A DNA stretch of 64,000 nt from the NCBI GenBank assembly GCA_950097015.1, contig CATNEN010000007.1:3720001-3784000 (forward strand), in the 5' to 3' direction. Made by a program: the position numbers and the translations under genes. Origin of the DNA: Macrostomum hystrix. Taxonomy: Eukaryota; Platyhelminthes; Macrostomidae. Below, piece by piece: positions 27,101 through 37,000 of the stretch. Every line of letters starts with the position of its first letter. Position 1 is the stretch's first letter. The notes below the pieces were generated by a model, which saw only the letters and a list, made by a program, of their open reading frames with translations, made no database searches and was not told where the DNA came from.

Positions 27101-27282
27101 CGGAAGCTCAGATGGCCGTGGAGTGTTGGTGAGGCTGTCATCCACAGGGCGCGCAAGTTGCTGGCCAGGGAGAAGGTGAAGACGAGCAGCAGGAAGGCGG
27201 ACTTGGCCGCGCCGGCTTTGTCCAGTCTCGGGTAGGGCGGCAGATCTTTTGTGGCGTTGAGGGCCTCGTCGGCGACGAACTT
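24183..27282 (-). CDS. GnRH/AKH/corazonin-like GPCR, last three exons
   Basis: Minus-strand exons 27282-26803, 26455-26212 and 24727-24183 join in frame (phases 0 and 1). Exon 1 has an extracellular NAT glycosylation site, TM1, TM2 (HLIVADLMVTGFCQLGNATW), the disulphide Cys in DALCRL, TM3 ending FNRASG (in place of DRY), and TM4 ending SMPQ. Exon 2 begins PHHILQLLLFG, carries FYQCVSIEL in loop 2 and TM5. Exon 3 has a long Ala-rich loop 3, TM6 (LLWLPYWILY), TM7 (NPVIYGAYNRQ) and stops at 24183. The FYQCV loop and LFFFGM..NPVIYG favour the GnRH/AKH/corazonin group; a vasopressin-type receptor is the alternative. The exon with the start codon was not found upstream. Confidence 0.8.
24850..25360. 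repeat. 15-bp minisatellite in GPCR intron
   Basis: About 33 copies of CAGTCATTCTCCTCT in the intron between the second and third visible exons of the minus-strand GPCR. It starts about 120 bp before the acceptor. Shorter 11-bp forms (TCATTCTCCTCTG) occur at the left edge. Confidence 0.97.
25440..26200. other. Intron sequence, nothing further seen
   Basis: Unique part of the GPCR intron. It includes TACGAGTAT at 26092. No exon was recognised. Confidence 0.4.
26560..26640. repeat. (AAAC/AAGC)n simple repeat
   Basis: AACAAACAAGCAAGCAAACA-type tetranucleotide run grading into ACACAGACAC, inside the GPCR intron between TM4 and TM5. Confidence 0.85.
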
Positions 27283-27302
27283 CTGGGTAAGAGACGGTGG
27301 AA

Positions 27303-27645
27303 GGGGGTTGGTGGCAGAGCGGTTAACGCGTTTGCCTCTCGTGCCAAGATCCCTGAGCTCGATTCCGCGGTGAGGCCACATTTATTTTTCTTGGGGGCTT
27401 GTCGTGCAATTTACGCCCTTCAGGGCCAACCTGCAAGGCACAGTGAAATGTGCACTGCCTGACAATGAGAAAGTCAGGGCAGATGTACACATCTGAGTGA
27501 GTGTGTGCCTGTGTACAGTATCTGTGTGTGTGTGTGCTCAGGAGTCAGCGAAAATTGGCAGAATTGCCTCCTCGCTGGCTGCGGGTCTAGTGTCACCAAA
27601 TGATGTGCCATTGCCAGCAGCCCTCCTGCAGTTGTTATTATTATA
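27303..27645 (+). mobile_element. tRNA-derived SINE (family A), near full length
   Basis: The head GGTGGCAGAGCGGTTAACGC (A box) and GAGCTCGATTCCGCGG (B box) is followed by a body with GAGAAAGTCAGGGC, GTGAGTGTGTGCCTGTGTAC, TGTCACCAAATGATGTGCCA and GCAGCCCTCCTGCAG, then a TTATTATTA-like tail with ATACTCGTA. It is antisense to the GPCR and starts 21 bp from the acceptor of its first visible exon, so its head complement supplies part of the intron 3' end. Confidence 0.8.
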
Positions 27646-27729
27646 CTCGTAATTATTAAGAAACGTTGGAAATCAGTTCGAATTCGCAACTAGGCCAATC
27701 AGCAGCGAGAAGGCTTGCTGAACTGTTGC

Positions 27730-27910
27730 GCAATTTTGCTAGGTACGAGTATCAGCGAGTCTGTACACTGCAAAGTTAGGAGGTAGCTAACTAGATGTAG
27801 CTGAGTGTGTGTGTGTGAGCACTGTGGAGTGTGCTCAGAGAAGGTCGACGGAATGGCCAGCCTTGCCTTTGCAGCGGTGCTGGGGTGATTATGCCAAAGG
27901 AGTTGAGCCA
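27730..27910. mobile_element. Possible diverged SINE remnant
   Basis: A GTGTGTGTGTG/TGTGCTCAG arrangement and GATTATGCC-like end resemble the family A body, but similarity is short and no tRNA head is visible. Confidence 0.25.
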
Positions 27911-28135
27911 ATTATGTCACAAGAAATTAACATAAATTAACTATTTGCGTGTGAAACTGCAATGGAAGCAGGAACAGGGAGTAACTCAGAAGTGCGGGCT
28001 GTGACAGACATGGGAGTGCAATAATTAGCAGGGACAGCGGAGAGACGAAGTGCAACAAACGCGTTTTGCATATTTAGCCGCAGCAGCAGCCCGTTCAGAC
28101 TCGGGCAGATTGGCTTGTGCGTGCCCTCCCCACAG

Positions 28136-28271
28136 GCTGGCTAGGGAGGCTCTGGGGATCGAGGAAGGGGAAATTGTTTCACAGCCTGCATTTCTTCCTC
28201 CAGGCTTTGATCCATTATCGGCCAGGCCTTTGAATGCCGGAAGAAAGAAGAGGCGAGCCTGGAACCTCCGA
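28136..28271 (+). CDS. Possible discoidin (F5/8C) domain exon
   Basis: A pyrimidine-rich acceptor (CCTCCCCACAG) opens a 136-bp frame: LAREALGIEEGEIVSQPAF, then FDPLSARPLNAGRKKRRAW and NLR, followed by GTAAAA. Discoidin domains begin with a similar ALGMEDGxI pattern, then ARLN and AW about 20 to 30 residues on. No neighbouring exon continuing the domain was found, and the donor is weak, so this may be an isolated or decayed exon. Confidence 0.3.
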
Positions 28272-28419
28272 GTAAAACTTGAGTCTTGAAGCTGGATTTA
28301 AGATGAGAAGCAATTTTAAAAGTTCAGGGATGCAAGAACTACTGAACGATGTACCTAGGGCACACCTTAGTTCATTAGTGCTCACCTCACTAAATGAGAT
28401 AAAGGGAGCTTGTAGTTGT

Positions 28420-28680
28420 AAGTGTTTTGGACTTCTGTCTGAGAGGTCGGAAGTTCAAATCTCGGAATAAGGGAAGCAATATGGGTCCACGAGCAAGAAA
28501 CTCCAAAGTGCTTCCAGCTGTGAAATAGATACCGTTAATGTGGGAGTGGCGAGTTCCTGTGTCCATGGACTGAACAGCAGTACACAGCTTTACACAGCTT
28601 GTGGAAGCACTGCCGATAGCTGCGGCTGTGCCACTGGCTGTAACTGAGGCCCAACTGAGCTAGGTATAATTATTTCTGTC
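28420..28680 (+). mobile_element. tRNA-derived SINE (family B)
   Basis: B-box-like GGAAGTTCAAATCTCGG follows GACTTCTGTCTGAGAGG. The body has GTCCATGGACTGAACAGCAG, ACACAGC repeats and GCTGCGGCTGTGCC, shared with the copy at 55188-55458. The A-box end is diverged. Confidence 0.6.
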
Positions 28681-28966
28681 TGTCTATCTCACTCAATGAG
28701 AAACACTCACCGACGCTGAGGGATTTCAAGGGTACCCGGAGAGACTGCTAATTGACAGGTATTGTGTTTCAAGTGAACCCGAAAACAGGTGGGAACAGAA
28801 ATTACATCAAGCAATATTATTTAGCTCAATAACAGCACCTATGCCAAAACTGATCATGGATTTGACACCTTTGGAAAGCGTATCATCAGCCATGTGCAGC
28901 AGACCCACTGGTTGCACTTTCTAGGATTCACAACAAAATTTTCCTCTCTGCGATTTCATCAGTGAG

Positions 28967-31690
28967 TAAGGAATCACACAGATCAGGGGAAGGGGTAAGG
29001 AATCACACAGATCAGGGGAAGGGGTAAGGAATCACACAGATCAGGGGAAGGGGTAAGGAATCACATAGATCGGTTGAAGGGGTAAGGACTCACACAGATC
29101 AGGGGAAGGGGTAAGGAATCACACAGATCAGTTGAAGGGGTAAGGAATCACATAGATCAGTTGAAGGGGTAAGGAATCACATAGATCAGTTGAAGGGGTA
29201 AGGAATCACACAGATCAGTTGAAGGGGTAAGGAATCACACAGATCAGTTGAAGGGGTAAGGAATCACACAGATCAGTTGAAGGGGTAAGGACTCACACAG
29301 ATCAGGGGAAGGGGTAAGGAATCACATAGATCGGTTGAAGGGGTAAGGACTCACACAGATCAGGGGAAGGGGTAAGGAATCACATAGATCAGGGGAAGGG
29401 GTAAGGAATCACATAGATCGGTTCAAGGGGTAAGGACTCACACAGATCAGGGGAAGGGGTAAGGAATCACACAGATCAGTTGAAGGGGTAAGGACTCACA
29501 CAGATCAGGGGAAGGGGTAAGGAATCACATAGATCAGTTGAAGGGGTAAGGACTCACACAGATCAGGGGAAGGGGTAAGGACTCACACAGATCAGTTGAA
29601 GGGGTAAGGAATCACATAGATCAGTTGAAGGGGTAAGGACTCACACAGATCAGTTGAAGGGGTAAGGACTCACACAGATCAGGGGAAGGGGTAAGGACTC
29701 ACACAGATCAGGGGAAGGGGTAAGGAATCACACAGATCAGTTGAAGGGGTAAGGAATCACACAGATCAGGGGAAGGGGTAAGGAATCACATAGATCGGTT
29801 GAAGGGGTAAGGACTCACACAGATCAGGGGAAGGGGTAAGGAATCACATAGATCAGGGGAAGGGGTAAGGAATCACATAGATCGGTTCAAGGGGTAAGGA
29901 CTCACACAGATCAGGGGAAGGGGTAAGGAATCACACAGATCAGTTGAAGGGGTAAGGACTCACACAGATCAGGGGAAGGGGTAAGGACTCACACAGATCA
30001 GTTGAAGGGGTAAGGAATCACATAGATCAGTTGAAGGGGTAAGGACTCACACAGATCAGTTGAAGGGGTAAGGACTCACACAGATCAGGGGAAGGGGTAA
30101 GGACTCACACAGATCAGGGGAAGGGGTAAGGAATCACACAGATCAGTTGAAGGGGTAAGGAATCACACAGATCAGGGGAAGGGGTAAGGACTCACACAGA
30201 TCAGTTGAAGGGGTAAGGACTCACACAGATCAGGGGAAGGGGTAAGGAATCACACAGATCAGTTGAAGGGGTAAGGAATCACACAGATCAGTTGAAGAGG
30301 GTAAGGAATCACACAGATCAGTTGAAGAGGGTAGGGAATCACACAGATCAGTTGAAGGGGTAAGGAATCACACAGATCAGTTGAAGAGGGTAAGGAATCA
30401 CACAGATCAGTTGAAGGGGTAAGGAATCACACAGATCAGTTGAAGGGGTAAGGAATCACACAGATCAGTTGAAGAGGGTAATGAATCACACAGATCAGTT
30501 GAAAATGGAGTCTCACAGATCAGGGGAAGGGGTAGGGACTCACACAGATCAGTTGAAGGGGTAAGGACTCACACAGATCAGTTGAAGGGGTAAGGACTCA
30601 CACAGATCAGTTGAAGGGGTAAGGACTCACACAGATCAGTTGAAGGGGTAAGGACTCACACAGATCAGTTGAAGGGGTAAGGACTCACACAGATCAGTTG
30701 AAGGGGTAAGGACTCACACAGATCAGTTGAAGGGGTAAGGACTCACACAGATCAGGGGAGGGGGTAAGGATTCACACAGATCAGTTGAAGGGGTAAGGAC
30801 TCACACAGATCAGGGGAAGGGGTAAGGACTCACACAGATCAGGGGAAGGGGTAAGGAATCACATAGATCAGTTGAAGGGGTAAGGACTCACACAGATCAG
30901 GGGAAGGGGTAAGGACTCACACAGATCAGTTGAAGGGGTAAGGACTCACACAGATCAGTTGAAGGGGTAAGGACTCACACAGATCAGTTGAAGGGGTAAG
31001 GACTCACACAGATCAGTTGAAGGGGTAAGGACTCACACAGATCAGGGGAAGGGGTAAGGACTCACACAGATCAGTTGAAGGGGTAAGGACTCACACAGAT
31101 CAGGGGAGGGGGTAAGGATTCACACAGATCAGTTAAAGGGGTAAGGAATCACACAGATCAGTTGAAGGGGTAAGGACTCACACAGATCAGGGGAAGGGGT
31201 AAGGACTCACACAGATCAGGGGAGGGGGTAAGGATTCACACAGATCAGTTGAAGAGGGTAAGGAATCACACAGATCAGTTGAAGGGGTAAGGACTCACAC
31301 AGATCAGTTGAAGGGGTAAGGAATCACACAGATCAGTTGAAGGGGTAAGGAATCACACAGATCAGTTGAAGAGGGTAAGGAATCACACAGATCAGTTGAA
31401 GAGGGTAGGGAATCACACAGATCAGTTGAAGGGGTAAGGAATCACACAGATCAGTTGAAGAGGGTAAGGAATCACACAGATCAGTTGAAGGGGTAAGGAA
31501 TCACACAGATCAGTTGAAGGGGTAAGGAATCACACAGATCAGTTGAAGAGGGTAACGAATCACACAGATCAGTTGAAGAGGGTAAGGAATCACACAGATC
31601 AGTTGAAGAGGGTAATGAATCACACAGATCAGTTGAAAATGGAGTCTCACAGATCAGGGGAAGGGGTAGGGACTCACACAGATCAGGAGA
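28967..31690. repeat. 29-bp minisatellite, 2.7 kb
   Basis: About 94 copies of a 29-bp unit containing GGGGTAAGGAATCACACAG and ATCAGTTGAA (or ATCAGGGGAA); 30-bp forms carry GAAGAGGGT. Variants GTTG/GGGG, AATC/ACTC and CACAG/CATAG are mixed in repeated patterns, showing block duplications of 464 bp and about 1,134 bp. No gene is seen inside it. Confidence 0.98.
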
Positions 31691-32085
31691 AGGGGATAAG
31701 GATTTATAAAGTGCAAAGGTAAAGATTCGAAATGATTTAGGTGAACTTAGGCAGCATTGTCTCATGCCTACGGCAGCTTACCTTAAGTTCCGATTCCATT
31801 GCAATCCGGAATTTCGTCAAGTCAGGCGAAAATCCAGCGTACACTCAATTGTTCATTATGCTGGCCAGCTATTGTGTCTGGGTGTGTTGGCCGAGGTTCA
31901 GTTTCCGACTGTAACTGCCGCGTGTTTTAGCCACGCGCATGCATTTGTCTTATTTTATTTTTAATTTTCCTTGAGTCACCAGTCATTGGCCCGCAATGCG
32001 ATTGGCGCGTTTCATTTGAGCCATGCACTTTAATAGATTCTTCTGTAGGACAGTGCCGACTGACCTTGAATTACGACTAGCGGTT

Positions 32086-32835
32086 TTACGGAGGAGTGTA
32101 ATGACCATCCAGATGTCTCAGAGGAGTGTAGTGACCATCCAGATGTCTCAGAGGAGTGTAGTGACCATCCAGATATCTCTGAGGAGTGTAGTGACCATCC
32201 AGATATCTCTGAGGAGTGTAGTGACCATCCAGATATCTCTGAGGAGTGTAGTGACCATCCAGATGTCTCTGAGGAGTGTAATGACCATCCAGATATCTCT
32301 GAGGAGTGTAGTGACCATCCAGATATCTCTGAGGAGTGTAATGACCATCCAGATGTCTCAGAGGAGTGTAGTGACCATCCAGATGTCTCTGAGGAGTGTT
32401 GTGACCATCCAGATGTATCTGAGGAGTGTAATGACCATCCAGATGTATCTGAGGAGTGTAGTAACCATCCAGATGTCTCTGAGGAGTGTAGTGACCATCC
32501 AGATGTCTCTGAGGAGTGTAGTGACCATCCAGATGTCTCTGAGGAGTGTAATGACCATCCAGATGTCTCAGAGGAGTGTAGTGACCATCCAGATGTCTCT
32601 GAGGAGTGTTGTGACCATCCAGATGTATCTGAGGAGTGTAGTGACCATCCAGATGTATCTGAGGAGTGTAATGACCATCCAGATGTATCTGAGGAGTGTA
32701 GTGACCATCCAGATGTATCTGAGGAGTGTAATGACCATCCAGATGTCTCAGAGGAGTGTAGTGACCATCCAGATGTCTCTGAGGAGTGTTGTGACCATCC
32801 AGATGTATCTGAGGAGTGTAATGACCACTCAGAAG
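32086..32835. repeat. 30-bp minisatellite
   Basis: 25 copies of a 30-bp unit: GAGGAGTGTAGTGACCATCC followed by AGATGTCTCT. Main variants are GTCT/ATCT/GTAT and GTGACC/ATGACC. Open frames across it on both strands are by-products of the unit length. Confidence 0.98.
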
Positions 32836-32839
32836 TAAT

Positions 32840-33390
32840 CTATAGTGCAATTAGCAGTGCTCGTACTACGACCTGTATAGTCGAGTCGTAGAGTCGTTTC
32901 AGGTAAATTTGAGAGACACCTAGCTTATTAACAAAGCAGATCGGAATTCGCATTACACTTTTATCGAAAAAGCGTGCACTTTTATACCGAGCCGGGCTCG
33001 GCATTTCAGGCATTTGCTCTCATTTTCTGCCTCCGCTGGTGCGGCGGTGCCGGCAGCCATAAACTCAGGCCAGGCAATCATCAAGCTGTATATTTATTGA
33101 ATTATAAAGTTGCATGCACTCTACCCACTGGTCTGCCGAGTTCAGATTGAGAGAGGCCGAGTTTAAAAAATAACGTTTTAGCTTTTAATCCGTTAATATC
33201 CGTTAATATTAGCAGAACGGATTAATAATCCAGACAGAACGGACAGGGCATTGCGGACTAATGCATTCACGCATTTATACCAAAATAATTATTTTTCTAT
33301 TCACACAAGGAACTGTCAGTTTTGATGAAAAAAGTTATTTTTGTTACTATTATATCAAGCTTACACTACTCTTTTAATCACTCCTTTCAA
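32840..33390. other. Intergenic stretch, no gene seen
   Basis: Unique AT-rich sequence between two arrays; no exon supported. Confidence 0.4.
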
Positions 33391-33394
33391 CACC

Positions 33395-33890
33395 CTGCTT
33401 GTCACTTTTCACAGCACTCGCTTGTCACTCTTTACGTCTCCCTGCTTGTCACTCTTTATCTCACCCTGCTTGTCACTCTTTATCTCACCCTGCGTGTCAC
33501 TCTTTATCTCACTCTAATTGTCCCTCTTTATCTCAACCTGCTTGTCACTCTTTATCTCACCCTGCTTGTCACTCTTTATCTCACCCTGCGTGTCACTCTT
33601 TATCTCACCCTGCGTGTCACTCTTTATCTCACTCTAATTGTCCCTCTTTATCTCAACCTGCTTGTCACTCTTTATCTCACCCTGCTTGTCACTCTTTATC
33701 TCACCCTGCGTGTCACTCTTTATCTCACCCTGCTTGTCACTCTTTATCTCACCCTGCGTGTCACTATTTATCTCACCCTGCTTGTCACTCTTTATCTCAC
33801 CCTGCGTGTCACTCTTTATCTCACCCTGCGTGTCACTCTTTATCTCACCCTGCTTGTCACTCTTCACGGCACTTGGCTAGTCACTCTTTA
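33395..33890. repeat. 24-bp minisatellite
   Basis: About 20 copies of a 24-bp unit containing TGTCACTCTTTATCTCACCC. Two units reading TCTAATTGTCCCTCTTTATC recur 120 bp apart (33510 and 33630), a block duplication. Confidence 0.97.
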
Positions 33891-33969
33891 TGGCACTCAG
33901 TCTCAACCTCGGAGACCTAACCTACTCATATTAAATTTTTATAACAGCGAATGGATTTTTTAGCCTACA

Positions 33970-33975
33970 TTTATT
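33970..33975 (-). terminator. Possible polyadenylation signal of lysyl oxidase-like gene
   Basis: TTTATT on the plus strand (AATAAA on the minus) 63 bp after the stop codon at 34038. Confidence 0.45.
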
Positions 33976-34037
33976 CCACAATGTCAGTCTGAACGAGATT
34001 GCTAAATCCTCTGTAACAAGTCTAAGCAATGAGCTGT

Positions 34038-37000
34038 TCAGTACTCAAACGGGTGGGTGAGTCGGCAGCCAGTAAGGGACACGTGGTTCATTGAGTAGGA
34101 CATGTCGCAGATTACGGCGTTGTTGGTGTAATTAGACTCGGCGACCAGGTACTCAGGGTTGACGACCAGCTAAAAGGGAGGGAAGAGAAAAATTTGAGGA
34201 TCACAAGCACAGCGCGAGTGTACTCAGAAAAGTGCAGAACTCATTGCGGGACAAGTCAGCCGTCGCCTCCCTGAACTTACCCTGAAGGCGTAGCGGCCAA
34301 ACGGCAGCTCTGTGACGTCAACCCACTGGCAGTCCAAGTCGTGCAGGTAGACATCCTTGCAGCCGGGCGAGATGCCCTGCGAGCCGCGCTCCAGCGGGTC
34401 CTCGCTGCAGCGGAACCGCGGCTGAGCGCCGTGCCGGCAGGCGTTGTCCTCCAAGCAGAAGCTGGCTTTGTGCCCGCTGGCCAGCGTCTGGTGGCTGCTG
34501 TTGTGCCTGGGCTCGGATTGAAGACAATGCTGATATTTGCAGGGAGCAGTTTGCACTGGCGCATCACAGATACGTCACACACGACCACATTCATACAGGT
34601 GAGTACTTGAGGGCCTTACTCTCACTGTGCCCTGAGGGTTTGGACGTCATAGGTGTGAATTGCACGACAAGCCCCATAAAAGCCTTCTCTTCGCGGTCCA
34701 CTTTATGGACTGTAGCCAGATTATGGACTATGGCCAGAAAGGACTGTAGTAAGGACTGTAGTCATGACTGTAGTAAGGACTGTAGTAAGGACTGTAGTCA
34801 TGACTGTAGTAAGGACTGTAGTAAGGACTGTAGTAAGGACTGTAGTAAGGACTGTAGTAAGGACTGTAGTAAGGACTGTAGTCATGACTGTAGTAAGGAC
34901 TGTAGTAAGGACTGTAGTAAGGACTGTAGTAAGGACTGTAGTAAGGACTGTAGTCATGACTGTAGTAAGGACTGTAGTCATGACTGTAGTAAGGACTGTA
35001 GTAAGGACTGTAGTAAGGACTGTAGTCATGACTGTAGTAAGGACTGTAGTAAGGACTGTAGTAAGGACTGTAGTCATGACTGTAGTAAGGACTGTAGTCA
35101 TGACTGTAGTAAGGACTGTAGTCATGACTGTAGTAAGGACTGTAGTAAGGACTGTAGTCATGACTGTAGTAAGGACTGTTGTAAGGACTGTAGTCATGAC
35201 TGTAGTAAGGACTGTTGTAAGGACTGTAGTCATGACTGTAGTAAGGACTGTAGTAAGGACTGTAGTAAGGACTGTAGTAAGGACTGTAGTCATGACTGTA
35301 GTAAGGACTGTAGTAAGGACTGTAGTAAGGACTGTAGTAAGGACTGTAGTAAGGACTGTAGTAAGGACTGTAGTCATGACTGTAGTAAGGACTGTAGTCA
35401 TGACTGTAGTAAGGACTGTAGTAAGGACTGTAGTAAGGACTGTAGTAAGGACTGTAGTAAGGACTGTAGTCATGACTGTAGTAAGGACTTTTGTAAGGAC
35501 TGTAGTAAGGACTGTAGTAAGGACTGTAGTAAGGACTGTTGTAAGGACTGTTGTAAGGACTGTTGTAAGGACTGTAGTAAGGACTGTAGTAAGGACTGTA
35601 GTAAGGACTGTAGTCATGACTGTAGTAAGGACTGTTGTAAGGACTGTAGAAAGGACTTTAGTAAGGACTGTAGTAAGGACTGTAGTAAGGACTGTAGTAA
35701 GGACTGTAGTAAGGACTGTAGTCATGACTGTAGTCATGACTGTAGTAAGGACTGTAGTAAGGACTGTAGTAAGGACTGTAGTAAGGACTGTAGTAAGGAC
35801 TGTAGTAAGGACTGTAGTAAGGACTGTAGTAAGGACTGTTGTAAGGACTGTTGTAAGGACTGTAGTAAGGACTGTAGTAAGGACTGTAGTAAGGACTGTA
35901 GTAAGGACTGTAGTAAGGACTGTAGTAAGGACTGTAGTAAGGACTGTAGTAAGGACTGTAGTAAGGACTGTAGTAAGGACTGTAGTAAGGACTGTAGTAA
36001 GGACTGTAGTAAGGACTGTAGTAAGGACTGTAGTAAGGACTGTAGTAAGGACTGTTGTAAGGACTGTTGTAAGGACTGTAGTAAGGACTGTAGTAAGGAC
36101 TGTTGTAAGGACTGTAGTAAGGACTGTTGTAAGGACTGTAGTAAGGACTGTAGTAAGGACTGTAGTAAGGACTGTAGTAAGGACTGTTGTAAGGACTGTA
36201 GTAAGGACTGTAGTAAGGACTGTAGTAAGGACTGTAGTCATGACTGTAGTAAGGACTGTTGAGGACTGTTGTAAGGACTGTAGTAAGGACTGTAGTAAGG
36301 ACTGTTGTAAGGACTGTAGTAAGGACTGTTGTAAGGACTGTTGTAAGGACTGTTGTAAGGACTGTAGTAAGGACTGTTGTAAGGACTGTTGTAAGGACTG
36401 TAGTAAGGACTGTTGTAAGGACTGTAGTAAGGACTGTAGTAAGGACTGTAGTAAGGACTGTTGTAAGGACTGTTGTAAGGACTGTAGTAAGGACTGTAGT
36501 AAGGACTGTAGTAAGGACTGTAGTCATGACTGTAGTAAGGACTTTTGTAAGGACTGTAGTAAGGACTGTAGTAAGGACTGTTGTAAGGACTGTAGTAAGG
36601 ACTGTAGTAAGGACTGTAGTCATGACTGTAGTCATGACTGTAGTAAGGACTGTAGTAAGGACTGTAGTAAGGACTGTAGTAAGGATTGTAGTAAGGACTG
36701 TTGTAAGGACTGTAGTAAGGACTGTAGTAAGGACTGTAGTAAGGACTGTAGTAAGGACTGTAGTCATGACTGTAGTAAGGACTGTAGTAAGGACTGTAGT
36801 AAGGACTGTAGTAAGGACTGTAGTAAGGACTGTAGTCATGACTGTAGTAAGGACTGTAGTAAGGACTGTAGTAAGGACTGTAGTAAGGACTGTAGTCATG
36901 ACTGTAGTAAGGACTGTAGTAAGGACTGTAGTAAGGACTGTAGTAAGGACTGTAGTAAGGACTGTAGTCATGACTGTAGTAAGGACTGTAGTAAGGACTG

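Noticed and set aside
28967-31690. CRISPR-like regular repeats
   Set aside because: Units are directly adjacent with no unique spacers, and the genome is eukaryotic. The same holds for every other array here.
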